Source of the DNA: Datura wrightii
Lineage: Eukaryota; Streptophyta; Magnoliopsida; Solanales; Solanaceae
DNA: 64,000 nt
Assembly: GCA_035772735.1 (NCBI GenBank)
Contig: JASDFA010000010.1
Coordinates: forward strand, 155,746,501-155,810,500
Direction: 5' to 3'
Both the position numbers and the translations under genes were made by a program. Positions 24,600 through 36,938 of the stretch are shown piece by piece. Each line of letters starts with the position of its first letter. The stretch's first letter is position 1. Below the pieces are notes generated by a model. It made no database searches. It was given only the letters and a program-made list of their open reading frames with translations, and was not told where the DNA came from.

Positions 24600-25455
24600 A
24601 ATAAAATATTGACAAGACAAAAGCTCATATAATTAATTAGCTGAAGTACTAAATAAATACCAATTCTACTACATGGAAAAAAAGAGATGAATAGGAAAAA
24701 CAATGGAAGTGCATGAAATGACTTGATTAGTTTACACCTGTCCTGAGACCCGTTTTATATGCTGCTCGAAAGACCTTTGCCTCATCTTCATACTTGTCTA
24801 ACAACCAAACATAAACAAAATATTGTTTCATTTTAGCTGATTCTCAGTTTCAATACAGCCGCTTGCTATTACCCTCGACATTGTACTGATCAGTACGTAC
24901 ATTTTAGTTTCTGTCTTTTTTTCCACATGTAATTACTTATACTTACACTTACTTACCCCACTAATTTATTTGTTTGTTTCTCTGTTTTTAATATTAATTG
25001 CGAATTTCTCTAATTTAATCATGGGATCTTATAATTTGGTTGGCTTTTGGAAGAATCATTAGTTGTAGGAATGAAGAAATGTTGCGTTTTGACATAGTTA
25101 TTTATCCGAATTGAGTGAGATCTGTAGTTTCAGGTTCACAAAGAGTAATTATGAGGCCAATGGCCTGTTATTAGTAGTAATTTGTTGAGATCCATTAAAT
25201 TAAATATACAGGAGGGATGTAAATCTGGAATCATTGGTTCGTGTTGCGCGTGCAAACAAAATGTTAAGTAGGCATTCAAACGAAACCAATAGCTTTTGCT
25301 TAGACCTCCTCAATAAAACAATCATTTCGAGATTCAATTTCTTTCTTTATTACAATATGGTCATCTATCTAGCATCTACTGTAGACTAGAGTATTGTTAT
25401 ATCTATGGACATTTGCACTACTAGTATCTACTTACACATAAAATACATGGCAGTC
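24600..25455 (+). promoter_or_regulatory. Putative promoter, 5' UTR and leader intron of eIF4A
   Basis: A pyrimidine-rich stretch at 24770-24890 looks like a leader exon. GATCA followed by GTACGTAC near 24890 is a plausible donor, and ACATGGCAG (AG at 25452-25453) a plausible acceptor two bases before the ATG at 25456. A leader intron just before the start codon is known for plant eIF4A genes. Transcript support is needed for the exact ends. Confidence 0.45.
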
Positions 25456-27383
25456 ATGGCACGCTTGGCACCAGATGGAGCTCAATTTGATGCTCGTCAA
25501 TTTGATTCTAAGATGAACGATTTGTAAGTTATCATGGTATTTGTTGCACAGTATTATTTTAGTAGTTTCTTCCTTGAATCAATACAGTTTTTAATATTTG
25601 GTTGGTTGACTGTTAATGTTAAATGGTTGATAATTGCGCTTGTATGGTGCAGACTTGCCGCTGAGGGAAAAGATTTCTTTACTTCATATGACGAGGTTTA
25701 TGACAGTTTTGATGCTATGGGTCTGCAAGAGAATCTTCTCAGGGGCATTTATGCTTATGGTACTATGTAAACCTTTTAAGTAATCGTTCTCGAGTTAAGG
25801 AAGATTCTTCGGTTCTTTGTTTCTTTAAATAATCGGTAGTTTTAATGATACATCCTTCTGTTTTTCAGTAGGTTTTTGTTCAGAAGTACCATATAATTGA
25901 GACTTTTCTGTAAAAAAGTTTAGATTTTGGTTTAAAATTCTTGATTTTGTCCCTGATTCCTAATGGTACTTTTTACTGCATGCAATCTTTTAAAGGTTTT
26001 GAGAAACCATCTGCAATACAGCAAAGGGGTATAGTACCCTTCTGCAAGGGACTTGATGTAATTCAGCAAGCTCAATCTGGCACAGGGAAGACAGCTACTT
26101 TTTGTTCTGGAATTTTGCAGCAACTTGATTATGGTTTAGTTCAATGCCAATCATTGGTGTTGGCACCTACCCGGGAACTTGCACAGCAGATTGAGAAGGT
26201 AATGCGAGCACTTGGTGACTATCTTGGGGTTAAGGTCCATGCTTGTGTAGGTGGAACTAGTGTCAGGGAGGATCAACGTATTCTCGCAGCTGGTGTTCAT
26301 GTTGTTGTTGGCACCCCTGGACGTGTCTTCGACATGTTGCGAAGACAGTCTCTCCGTCCTGATTGCCTCAGAATGTTTGTGCTAGACGAAGCTGATGAAA
26401 TGCTGTCACGAGGTTTTAAGGATCAGGTACTTCAACCTCTGCAATCAAATTGATGTTAACATGTTCTTGTACTCCGCTACCCAGTCATCTTATAAATCAT
26501 TGTCGAGATTCCGCAATTGAGTTTAGTTACCGTTTGTGCTATTGGCACTGACACTTAAGTACTCTTCACGTTTATTTAGTTCTTAAGGCCATTATATAAC
26601 AACTGATCCTATTCAATTCGTTCCTTGATTTGTTGATTATAATGAGTAAAATACAGAGTTCATGATCCTTTTCCCTGAGATGATTTTATGCAGACTTTGG
26701 AAAAATTAGTAAGTTTGATTCTTTGTCCGTGTATCTATTACTGGCAGATATATGATATTTTCCAGATGCTGCCTTCCAAAGTTCAAGTCGGAGTGTTTTC
26801 TGCAACCATGCCACCAGAAGCCCTTGACATCACGAGAAAGTTCATGAATAAGCCCGTGAGGATCTTGGTTAAACGCGATGAATTGACACTTGAAGGTATC
26901 AAACAGTTCTATGTCAATGTTGATAAGGAGGAATGGAAGCTTGAGACACTCTGTGATCTATACGAGACACTTGCCATAACCCAGAGCGTTATCTTCGTGA
27001 ACACCAGGCGCAAGGTCGATTGGTTAACTGACAAAATGCGAAGCCGTGATCACACGGTCTCAGCTACACATGGAGATATGGACCAGAACACTAGGGACAT
27101 AATCATGCGCGAGTTTCGCTCTGGTTCATCCCGTGTTCTAATCACAACTGATCTGTTGGCCCGTGGTATTGATGTACAACAAGTATCCCTTGTGATCAAC
27201 TACGATCTCCCAACTCAGCCAGAGAATTATCTCCATCGTATTGGAAGAAGTGGGAGGTTTGGAAGGAAAGGAGTTGCAATCAACTTTGTGACATCAGACG
27301 ACGAAAGAATGTTGTTTGATATTCAGAAATTTTACAATGTCATCATTGAAGAACTCCCCTCAAATGTTGCTGATCTCCTCTGA
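25456..27383 (+). CDS. EIF4A: Eukaryotic initiation factor 4A (DEAD-box RNA helicase; 4 coding exons)
   Basis: ATP-dependent RNA helicase of the eIF4F complex that unwinds 5' UTR structure during cytosolic translation initiation. Exons 25456-25523, 25653-25759, 25996-26426 and 26748-27383 join in phase to 413 residues, exactly the family length. Visible motifs: Q-motif region FEKPSAIQQRG (60-70), AQSGTGKT (84-91), PTRELA (116-121), DEAD (189-192), SAT (220-222) and HRIGRSGR (365-372). The chain ends NVADLL. An in-frame ATG nine bases upstream (25447) would add three residues. I chose 25456 because it gives the family length and lies just after a likely leader-intron acceptor. All catalytic motifs are intact. 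The N-terminus MARLAPDGAQFDARQFD differs slightly from the MAGLAPEG usual in the family. Confidence 0.97.
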
Positions 27384-30218
27384 AAAACAGAGCTCAGTAA
27401 GAAGATAAATTTTCTGGGCTCGAGCTTTAGGCGAAAAAACTACCGTTCCAGCTTATAGTATAGAATTTTTTTCACTACCATTACAATATGACATTAATGC
27501 TGCTCCAAAATTTTGCAGACAGTAGTAAGTTCTTGATTTTATTTTAGTTAATTTTGTGTTCATTTTTACTTTTTTTTCTTTTTTAGCATGGAGACATGAA
27601 TGTTTTTTTCTTCTCCTTAATGAGAGTGTTTATTGATCCTTTTTTAGCTTGTGGAGTCTTGATTCTTTACACTATGGACAAGCATGCCTCTAAATAATCT
27701 GAAGAGCTTATAGCAACCCTAAGAAAAGTATTCCCCTCTTCCAAAATTACGCGACACATTTCTATTTTATTAAGTTTGTCTTAAAAAATGTCACTTTTTT
27801 TTTTTAATAATTAGAAATAACGTAATTTTAAAATTCTTTTTTATTCTTAATAAAATAATTTATAGTCATAAAAATAATCACAAAGTGTCTTAAATCACAA
27901 AATTCAGATATCATCTTTTTAAATTAAATGATGTCACATAAATTAGGACAGACGAAGTAGCATATATCTTTGACAATTTTTCAAACTTTTGGTAGGCAAT
28001 TATTTACCAGAATGAGTGATGTCCCAGGCTTCGAGTACCAATCATATCAACTAGTGATTGTAATTTATGGTGAAAATTTAGCCCTCATTCTTACCCGTTG
28101 TCCCATATACAAAGTTTCATTTCTAATTTTTTTTATTTTAGCTAAAATTTTCATTAGAAGAAAGAAAACAAATGATTCTTCGAATTGTCGGTTACACAAT
28201 TTGCTTGACACATTTGAAATGTATTGCATACAACAAGTTGCAGCTCATTATCAATTCTTTTGTTAGTACATGACAAGTTAGGGTTTCGTTATTAAAGTAC
28301 CTTTTTTGAAAATAATACTTTTTCTATTTCAAAATAAGTAATATTTTAATTTTTTTAATTTTATTTCAAAGATAAATTTCATGGGATATGAGATTTATTT
28401 CTGTTGATATTTGATCTTGAGAACTCATGATTTTCACCCACTTAATTGATCACTGGGTCACACATTTGGAGAGAGTTTTATATAATTAAGAAAATACTAC
28501 AGAGTTACATCTTTTTAAAGATATTTATCAAAGTTGTGTTTTACATAATCAAGAAGACATTAATGATGTTCTTTTAATTTTGCCCTTATTTAAATGAAGA
28601 GAGTTTTAAATAATCAATAAAATATTAAAGAGTTACATCTTATTCAAGAAATTTATTAGAAGTAAGTGGGTAAAAATATATTTTTCTTTCTAAGAATGAG
28701 TAATTTTCTTAAGAGGTGTGCATGAGCTAAAAACACTACTTATTTTGAAACGAAAAAAATAACTTTTTTAAAAAAAGTATCTAAGCTAAAAATACTATTT
28801 ATTTTTAAAAATCGGGTTTAATAATAATTACTACATACATAATAAAGGCACATATCAACATTAATTATAGGTGGCAACAACTTTACATGTGAAAACAAAG
28901 TTTCATGTGCAAAAGCATTAAATTAATGCCAGACCTGGTCAAACAAACTTCCATTTCTGATCAGCTGCTTGTTCGAATTGGCATTTTCTGCATTTCTTTC
29001 AAATTAGACTGCTAAGAAGAAGTAAACAGATAACTGCCCATTTGGTTCGATGGAAAAAAATATTTTTTAAATATAAGTGTTTAAATTATTTTTTAAGTAT
29101 TAAAATTTATTTTAAGTTTGAACAGAAGTGTTGAAGTTAAAAAAAATTATTAATATGTTTGGTACATAATTTTGGATCAAATGACTGAAATGTTCTTAAA
29201 GCTGTTAACACTATAAAAAGCGAATTACTATGATATTTTTATTTCTAAAATAATTGAAATTTAAATTAATTTTTATTTTTATTTATTTTTAATATAAACT
29301 AATTACTAAAGTTATTTTTAATTTTTAAAATATGTAATTTGAATAAAATTAGGCAAATCTCTCCTTTACTTTTTATCAGGAGTATAGTTCTATTTTTTAT
29401 TTGTAAAATCGAATATATTAATTTAAATAAATTAATACAATCTTGATTTTTTTCTCTTTTTTCCTTTTTCAGATTTTAAATTTTTTTTTCTTTAATATGC
29501 ATAAAAAAAATAAAATTTTATCAAAAATTTGAGTGAGGGTATTATTGAAATTTAAAAAATATTAGAGAAGAAAAAGATAAATAATTTGGCCAAACTTAAA
29601 TAGCTTATAAGTTAAAAAATAAAAAATCAATTAGCTTTTAACTTTTTAAAAATATTTTAAAACTTTTTTTAAATACTTTTTAATAAAATCAAATATTATA
29701 AAAAATTTAAAAATACTTATAAATTAATTTAACTAACTTATAGCCTAAACTAAACACCTTCTAGGAAATTCACCTTCCAACGAAGTGGGACTCAAAAATA
29801 TCATTGTTTCTCTTCTAGAATTTCAATTACATTGGGATGAGGGATGAAGTACACTGAAATTTTTTATTACTTTACATACATATTGTTAATACAAAAATTA
29901 GTTATTGATAAAATATATTTATTATTTCATGCCGATATAATTAAATAAAATTTAGTTAGTTATGTATTAATTAATTTTATTTTTATTTTTTATAAAATAA
30001 TATATAAATTTTTTCAGAATCTATACATATATTAATTGTATGAATTTTAAAATTATAAATCAAATATCATATAAAGTGTATTGATCGAATTTTATATATA
30101 GCAAAAAAACGCGATCAAGTATGATATCAATATTACTTATACAACATTTAATACATGAATAACTTACCTCATAATCAGCTATCAAACGATCCCTTATTGT
30201 GTGCACTTATCAATACTA
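27384..30218. other. eIF4A 3' UTR and AT-rich intergenic DNA with MITE fragments
   Basis: About 250 bases of 3' UTR, then AT-rich DNA. 27720-27962 has ends resembling Stowaway-like MITEs (ATTAGGACAGACGAAGTAG at the right). 28317-28765 has matching inverted words 'TCTATTTCAAAATAAGTA' and 'ACTTATTTTGAAACGAA'. 29035-29765 begins CCATTTGGTTCGATGG and ends CTAAACTAAACACCTT, another MITE-like unit. A 98-codon frame at 27970-28266 is not convincing. Confidence 0.45.
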
Positions 30219-31172
30219 CTCCCTATGTCCAATTTATATAACATACATTTCTTTTTAGTATATTTTTATATTTAGTATAATTTAATTTTAAAATACCTAT
30301 TTCACCCTTAGGGGTTGTTTGGTTACATGTTAGAGTTATATAGGTATTAGTAATACATGAATTAGTTATGAGGGAATCTATGTATTATTTTATGCAGGGA
30401 TTAGTTATTCATGTATTAGTTATGTAGGTATTAGTTATATAAGTATTATTTATGTAGGATTTATAGTTATTAAAATTACAATACATGAAACATTAATTAT
30501 TAAATATTTAATTTATTATAAATTAATATATATTATTTATAAATAAGTAAGTAAACAAATAGTATAAAATTCTTCCTTTTTTCACAAAAATAATATACTT
30601 TTTTTAAAATTTTAATAAACGAGGGCTTACAGCCCTCTAAAAAAAAGTTAGCCAATAATTTTTAGTTTAAAAATTGTGTGCTCACAATCGAATTAAAAAA
30701 GATTTTAAAAGTAAATTGATAGGGGTAGATGTGTAATTTTATTATTTTAATTCATGTATAACTAATACCCACATAATTTATTCTACCTTCTACCCCGCAT
30801 AAAATTATACATAGATTTCCTCATAAGTTATGTAGAATTACTAAAACACAACCAAACACCGCATAAAATTAATACATGAATAATTTTTATACAACATTTG
30901 AAATCTACCAACCAAACATGATATAAAATTAATACATGAATAACTTTTATTCTATTTAGAAACCAACCATGGTATTAAATTAATACATGAATAATTAAAT
31001 TATTCATGTATTAATTTGGGCCTTATACAGTAAACAAACAGCTCCTTAATGAGTGATTTATAGTTACACAAACACCTACGACTTATTTTACATCATAAAT
31101 TTTAAAAATCTTCTTATATTTTTTAACCTTCATTATACTAATCAAATTATATCACATGAATTAAGAGAGGAG
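30219..31172. mobile_element. Stowaway-like MITE, split by a later insertion
   Basis: Left end CTCCCTATGTCCAATTTATA at 30219 and right end, read inverted, CTCCTCTCTTAATTCATGTG at 31172, each flanked by TA. The two halves (30219-30310 and 31046-31172) belong together, because removing the Tourist-like element between them restores one Stowaway-sized unit of about 215 bp. Confidence 0.7.
30311..31045. mobile_element. Tourist-like (PIF/Harbinger) MITE nested in a Stowaway-like MITE
   Basis: Terminal inverted repeats GGGGTTGTTTGGTTACATG (left) and GGAGCTGTTTGTTTACTG (right, inverted) are flanked by TTA at 30308-30310 and 31046-31048, the 3-bp duplication typical of PIF/Harbinger MITEs. Inside are many copies of 'attaatacatgaataa' and its complement. 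No transposase coding. Confidence 0.75.
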
Positions 31173-31572
31173 TACTCAATTGTAGGCCTGGTGTGAACTA
31201 GGAGTAGGTTACTGAAAAAGGTTTTGATAGTATTCCAACAAAGGCAGTCAACATTGACTATGAATAATACAAATGGCATGTGATTGTGAAAGAATGATAC
31301 ACTGAGCCACTCATACATACCCCATGCGCCATTCAACATGCAAATAGTGGGGTACAACATTAAATTTTTCCAGCCTCATTGCATCATTGGAAATTAAAAA
31401 GTCACATCACACCTTTAAGGTTTGGGGTGTGGAGGACCTACTCAAGGATATTATTAAAGCCAACACCTTGAACTATTCCTAGGCCAATCCTTAATACTTA
31501 TTCCAAACTGAAACTTGAAGCAAATTAAAGCTTCTCTTTTTTCTTTTGTGTGTGTGTGTGTGTGTCCTATTA

Positions 31573-31932
31573 ATGGAGAATTTTAGATCAAAATCTACAA
31601 GAGAAAGAAGGATGCCCAATGACATGAGTGGCAGGGGAGGTCCTATTAGTATGCAAGATTTGAGGAGTTATAGTACAAATTCACATGCTGCAGCAGCTTC
31701 TTGTAATGATAATAATAAGGAAGTGAAGATGAAGAGGAGCAAGAGCAAGAGCAAAGTGATGTCATCTTCTTCTTTAAAGAATTGGAGCTTTAATGACCCT
31801 GAAATACAGAGGAAGAAAAGGGTAGTTGGATATAAGGCTTATGGTGTGGAAGGTAAGATGAAAGGTTCATTCAGAAAGAGCTTTAAATGGATCAAGAACA
31901 CTTGCAATCATCTTGTCCATGGATTCTGGTGA
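31573..31932 (+). CDS. DUF3511-family small basic protein
   Basis: Single exon, 119 residues. The N-terminal half is Ser/Arg/Lys-rich (RSKSTRERR; MKRSKSKSK). The C-terminal half carries the DUF3511 pattern: NWSFNDPEIQRKKRVVGYKA, YGVEGKMKGSFRKSFKWIK and the end LVHGFW. Function is unknown; members are plant-specific, short, basic proteins. The ATG at 31573 was chosen because the family begins there. The frame upstream is only a (GT)n repeat translating to Cys-Val. The (GT)9 tract at about 31547-31566 therefore lies in the 5' UTR, directly before the start. Confidence 0.85.
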   Translation: MENFRSKSTRERRMPNDMSGRGGPISMQDLRSYSTNSHAAAASCNDNNKEVKMKRSKSKSKVMSSSSLKNWSFNDPEIQRKKRVVGYKAYGVEGKMKGSFRKSFKWIKNTCNHLVHGFW

Positions 31933-33060
31933 TCAATTCTGAATTTTCCTTTTCCTCTATTTGGTTGGTAATTTTCTTGGCTGGCTGTATTAAGCATTTA
32001 ATCTTTTTCTTTCTTTTAACTTTTTATGAAGAATGATCTGAGAATCCCATGAGTCAGAAATCTCAGAACTCAGATTGTTGTGATCTTGTAAAAAATATTA
32101 TCTAATGTAACAGATATGTTTTATTACTTCAACTTCTCCCCACCACCAAAGAAGAAAACAGGAAAAAACATTAGCGATTTTCTATTTCCTAATTCATTCT
32201 TTCATTTCACAGTCTCTGAAAATACTCTTTTAGGGTCTTTTATATTTAAAAATAATAATTTTAAATATGAAAATTTCTTATAAAAAATTATAAAAATAAA
32301 AAAATATTTATATAATGTTAGAAAATTATTTCTCCCCGACTAATTCGAGGAGGCTGCCTTTAATTAGGAATAATATTAATAATATGTTGTACGTAGTAGT
32401 ATATTTTAGGGTAAGCATTCGTACACTTTATTTAATTTTTCATTGGTAGATAGACAAATCAATTAAGGAAATTGGTTGAATTCAGTATATATTGGCTACT
32501 AACTGATAATTCCAATTAAAATAGTTGTCGATTTGATTGACATACTTTTACCTATCAAAAGTTAGTCTTACAGTATTTAAATGATTATTTTATTTTACTT
32601 TTTTCTAAAAAGGCTTTAGGACAGATTCTTTTTAGAAATTAAATCTCAACAAGGATTTAATTAATTTCTTTTATTGGATTTTCGTTTTTCTAACAAAAGT
32701 TCAATCCTAATAAAAATCTAACGATGAAATTTGTCATAATAAAATGAAAAAGGAACTGAAAACAAAAGAGTGATGATAGTTCGAGTGATATTTGGCTTAA
32801 GAAGGCTGTCTCTTTCGATTATTAACCATATGCTAATATGTGTATCCAATTTTATGTATTTATTATATTATAAATAAATATTTATTTTTTATTTAATTTT
32901 AAAGAATTTAAAATAAATTTATTATGTAATTTATTTATTTTTATTATTAATTATAATTATTTTGAAAAAATAATAAAATTGTTCTTTGGTTATTACTCTT
33001 CTTTTTTCATTTTAATTTTTAGGATAAGATTTGTACGATCATTAAGAAAAAATTAAGGAT

Positions 33061-33961
33061 ATGTTTGGAAAGCCACTTGGTAATTAAATTTAGGTATAAT
33101 TAGGTGTAATTTTGGCATGTTTGTTTGGCCAGGTAATTACATGGTCAGCAGGAAATTTGGTGTAATTGAGAGGGTGTAATTATACATTGCAGGTAATTAA
33201 ATGATAAAGCGGACTCCCCATTCATTAGATAGAGAAGATCACCAAGATTTCACGATCCGCTGCCGAATATATTCCAATTCCAAGAGTTTGGATCTAATCG
33301 GTATTGATATACCGATTCGATCATGTAATTACAAGGTTACTTTTTAATTTCTTCCGTTTTTTATTTTAATTTATTTTCTTTATTTCTTTATTTTAATTTC
33401 TTTTTTTTTTATTTTAATTTTTTTTATTTTTTAAATTATTTTTTATTTTATACTATTTATCATTTATTTCCTTTTGGTTTTCCAATCTTTACTTTTTGTG
33501 ATTTCATGTAATTACTCATATTTTATATTTTATATTTTATATTTTTTATTTAAAAAATATATTATTATTTAAATTAAAATAGAATTTCACATTGCATGCC
33601 ATTTATTTTTTAGTTAAAATTGATAGATTATTTTTTGTCAAATATTTGAATAACTTTATAATATTAATATTTTTTCAAACATGCATTTCATGATGTTCTA
33701 AAAAAATATAAATTTTAGTTTTTATAATTAATTAAATTAAAATATTATTAATTTAAAAATACGTATCAATTATTTTTTAAAGACAATACATATCTTAAAT
33801 ACCTAATTTAATATCACTTATAAAGATACATATTTGTTAAATATTAATATTTAATAATTAATTTTTATTTTAAAATATTTTAATTTAATTATGTAATTAT
33901 ACTTATACAACCAAACAATATATTTATAATTATACGGCAATTATATCATAATAAACAAACA
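33061..33961. mobile_element. MITE-like element with 'gtaattac' ends, carrying an island of other origin
   Basis: Left end around TATGTTTGGAAAGCCAC; the right end, inverted, reads TCACCTGTTTGTTTATT. Subterminal 'gtaattacat / tgtaattata' words recur at both ends. The interior is AT-rich except for 33203-33324. Confidence 0.5.
33203..33324. other. About 120-bp island of balanced base composition, possibly organellar
   Basis: From AAAGCGGACTCCCCATTCAT to TATACCGATTCGATC the sequence has near-even base composition, unlike the AT-rich MITE on both sides. It looks like plant organelle DNA, but I could not place it in a particular chloroplast or mitochondrial gene. No convincing protein is encoded. 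Confidence 0.3.
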
Positions 33962-34004
33962 GGTGATATTTCGAGTGACATTGTTCATCAACTCTAAATC
34001 ATTG

Positions 34005-34269
34005 CTCTCTTTATTTTAAAATAAGTAGTACTTTTAGTTTGGATATATTTTTTAAGAAATTATTCATTTTTAAAAAGTAAAATATATTTTTATTAACTCA
34101 TCCTTAATAAATATCTTTAAGAAGATATAACTTTTTAGTGGTTTATAAATTTCTCTTCAGGGGTAAAATTGAAATAACATCACTAATGCCTTCTTGATAA
34201 TGTGAAACATCACTTATTTTGAAATAAAATAATAAGGCGAAAATCCCACTTATTTTGAAACGAAGGGAG
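34005..34269. mobile_element. Stowaway-like MITE
   Basis: Left end CTCTCTTTATTTTAAAATAA; right end, inverted, CTCCCTTCGTTTCAAAATAA, followed on the right by TA. The left flank is not a clear TA. Confidence 0.55.
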
Positions 34270-34989
34270 TATTTGAATATTATATTATTATTTTTAATAT
34301 ATAACACTTTTGATTTAACATTATATAAATTATAAGACCATTAACTAAATCTCTAATATTTGTAATTATTTTTTATGTAATATCTTTATTATATTAATTT
34401 TAAATTTAAATTAATATATAATTTTTATAATTTAATAGAGAATTTATGAAGCAACTTAGTAATTTTGAAAGTTGAATATTTATGTAGAAATTAAAATAAA
34501 TTTTACCATCATGTAATTTTTAATTGCATTTCATTAATGCTTTCACTTTTATTTGAATTATCCATTACTATGTATAATATATTACATTTTCTTGCAATTT
34601 ATATTATTTAAAAACTCAGGTATAAAATAAATTTTATATTAAATAATTATATAAAAAAATAATATGAATTATATAGGGTGATTATGTAAAAAAAATAAAA
34701 TCAGAAAATATAAATGAAATAAAAATAATAATATAATATTAAAAAGAGGGAAGAATAAAAGAAGAATATTCTTTTTTGGAGTAAAATTTAAAGTAATGGA
34801 TTGGAGTTGGTTTGCTCCAAATTTGTGCAACTTCAAATTTTACTTCAAATTCGGCATTTGAAGCAAAATTTGAAGTTAAGGGTCGGAGATGGTCTAAGGT
34901 CCACATGGATGATATTTTTATTTTTTCTTACATTTTTTTTAATGAAAAAGGGTTTAAAATATTTTTAAACTCTACGAAATTGAATAAAA

Positions 34990-36900
34990 ACATCCAATAT
35001 TAATAGTTTATATCACGCTCCATCTTGGGAGGCGTACCTGGCACCTGATGTTACACTGGACCTAGAGCTGACTTAGCTAGATATAAACATCTCTCACGCA
35101 TACCAACAACACATAATTAAGAAAATAATCAAGTATATCTTGGTTTAATGAAGCCCCTTAGCCGACAAGGTGCAATATAAATACCTGCACAGATATTCAG
35201 CTGACCCAACAGTTCAAGATAATAATAAAATCCTATGCGGGCCTGCAAGACAACCATGTTGTCTATATTAGATAAAGGTGAAAGTAAATATATATATACA
35301 AGGGTTGTTAAGGCCACCAAACTGCCTAGACAAAATAATAAAGCCAACATAGACAACAACATACTCCAATACAATCTCATTGGTTGCAAGCCTCTAAGGA
35401 CGAAATACGTGACAGAGACAGGGGCCCGACCTACCTAAAAAAAACTATACAACAAAAGACAAGCAAACCTCTAAAGTATGACAACTCAAAAGAGAGGAGC
35501 TAACCAATATGCTGAGCCTGAACTGCTACTGAGGAGCTCTTTGAATCTGTCTGTCAGAACCCGCAGGCAAGAATACAACGCCTCCAAGCTCGGGTGTCAG
35601 TACAACAATGAACCCAGTATGTAAGGCAATAACAAGAAGCTGGAACTGAATTGATAGTAAGAATTGAATATAAACAACTGTAAGAATAAGAGAATAACAT
35701 GAAAGATCTTATTAAATTATACAGAAAATTAAACAAGCAATAATCAAACAAGAATCTAACCTGGCTCCCATAAGCCTGCCAGGTACAAACAACAAACAAG
35801 AAACAATAACCTACCTAAACCCCCATAAGTTCTGTTAGGTCTACCTCAATCTGCATATCCCTATTCGTAACATTATAGCCTTGTAGGCAAGTTGTAAATG
35901 TATCTTGAGCACCCTTGGCTCCTGTATCTATAGCTTGAGCCTCCGGGGCTCCTGTAACTGCACCTTGAGCCCACAAGACTCTACTAAGAGTTAGTAATCC
36001 CAACATAGACATATAGGGAGTCCATGACTAAGTAGACTTCAATGTAGCTCTACGAGCTTTCATATGGTCCTTCTAGATATTTTATAGCTATTATAAGCAA
36101 AGTGTAGCCCCATAGGCAAGGTATGCTTGTCAATAGCCCTTCTAGGCAACCCGTAAATGAACACATATACATGTATAACTTAAAGAGATATGCCCGAACT
36201 TTAACAACTGACAAGATAGCCAATGAACGCATTAGACAATCTTCTAATCTATCAACAAATAAGGTAGTTTCTAAGCGACCTGCACGATATTATGTACGTC
36301 GTATATTGAACTATAAGGTTTAATAAAAAGGTGGGACACCTGGAAACTCACCATCATAACTATATGGGCAGCCACGATGCGATTAACACGAAGGTTGAAA
36401 TACAACACATATACCTTAGCTCTATAGGCACCAAGATACGCCAAAGGTTCATAGGCGAGCGATATACTTTATAGGCATCATAATCAAATGATTTCTATGC
36501 CAAACTAATCATTATGCTACCAACAATCATAAAATGCTAAACAACATCGGTAAGGCAACAAGATATCTATAGTCACTAAGCAATAACTTCATAGGAAATG
36601 ATTCTTGCATCGCTTCGTAACAAAGGTAATAGCTAAGCAAGGTAAATTCCGATAAGAAAAACTTATACAAATCTATACGTTTAACTTCAGCAGCAAACCG
36701 ATAACATGACTATGAGTGCAACTACGATAGATAACAAGTCATATCAACTATACGATGAAATAAACTTGCCGAAGAAGGTTTTGCCTTAACATATCTCGTA
36801 TAAAAAATTAATAGGTTGGTGTTGAACTTTCAGTACTAGATTACTGAAATCAATTTATAATGCCAATGAGAGTTACGAGTTGGAACTAATGTTCTCATGC
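34990..36900. repeat. Unclassified repeat, perhaps retrotransposon-derived
   Basis: Composition shifts from AT-rich to about 40% GC. Many short reiterated words occur: 'ataggca / tctaggcaa' from 35875 to 36480, and 'cttgagc..c...ggctcctgta' at 35905-35970. This texture is typical of noncoding parts or LTRs of large Solanaceae retrotransposons. I found no reverse transcriptase, integrase or clear LTR pair. The short open frames are not supported. Confidence 0.4.
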
Positions 36901-36938
36901 CCAAAATCACAAAGGATGAGCTTAAGGATTGCTGTGAA

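Larger units (their letters stand above)
31933..34989. other. Gene-free AT-rich region with MITEs
   Basis: 3' UTR of the DUF3511 gene to about 32110, then very AT-rich DNA. Two MITE-like units are listed separately (33061-33961 and 34005-34269). No coding signal found on either strand. Confidence 0.5.

Noticed and set aside
27970..28266. 98-codon plus-strand frame downstream of eIF4A
   Set aside because: Low-complexity AT-rich sequence, no homology that I recognise, and it ends in MITE-like DNA.
35129..36323. Several open frames of 60-86 codons on both strands
   Set aside because: They lie within the reiterated 'taggcaa' repeat; none shows a domain, and overlapping frames on both strands are expected at this composition.
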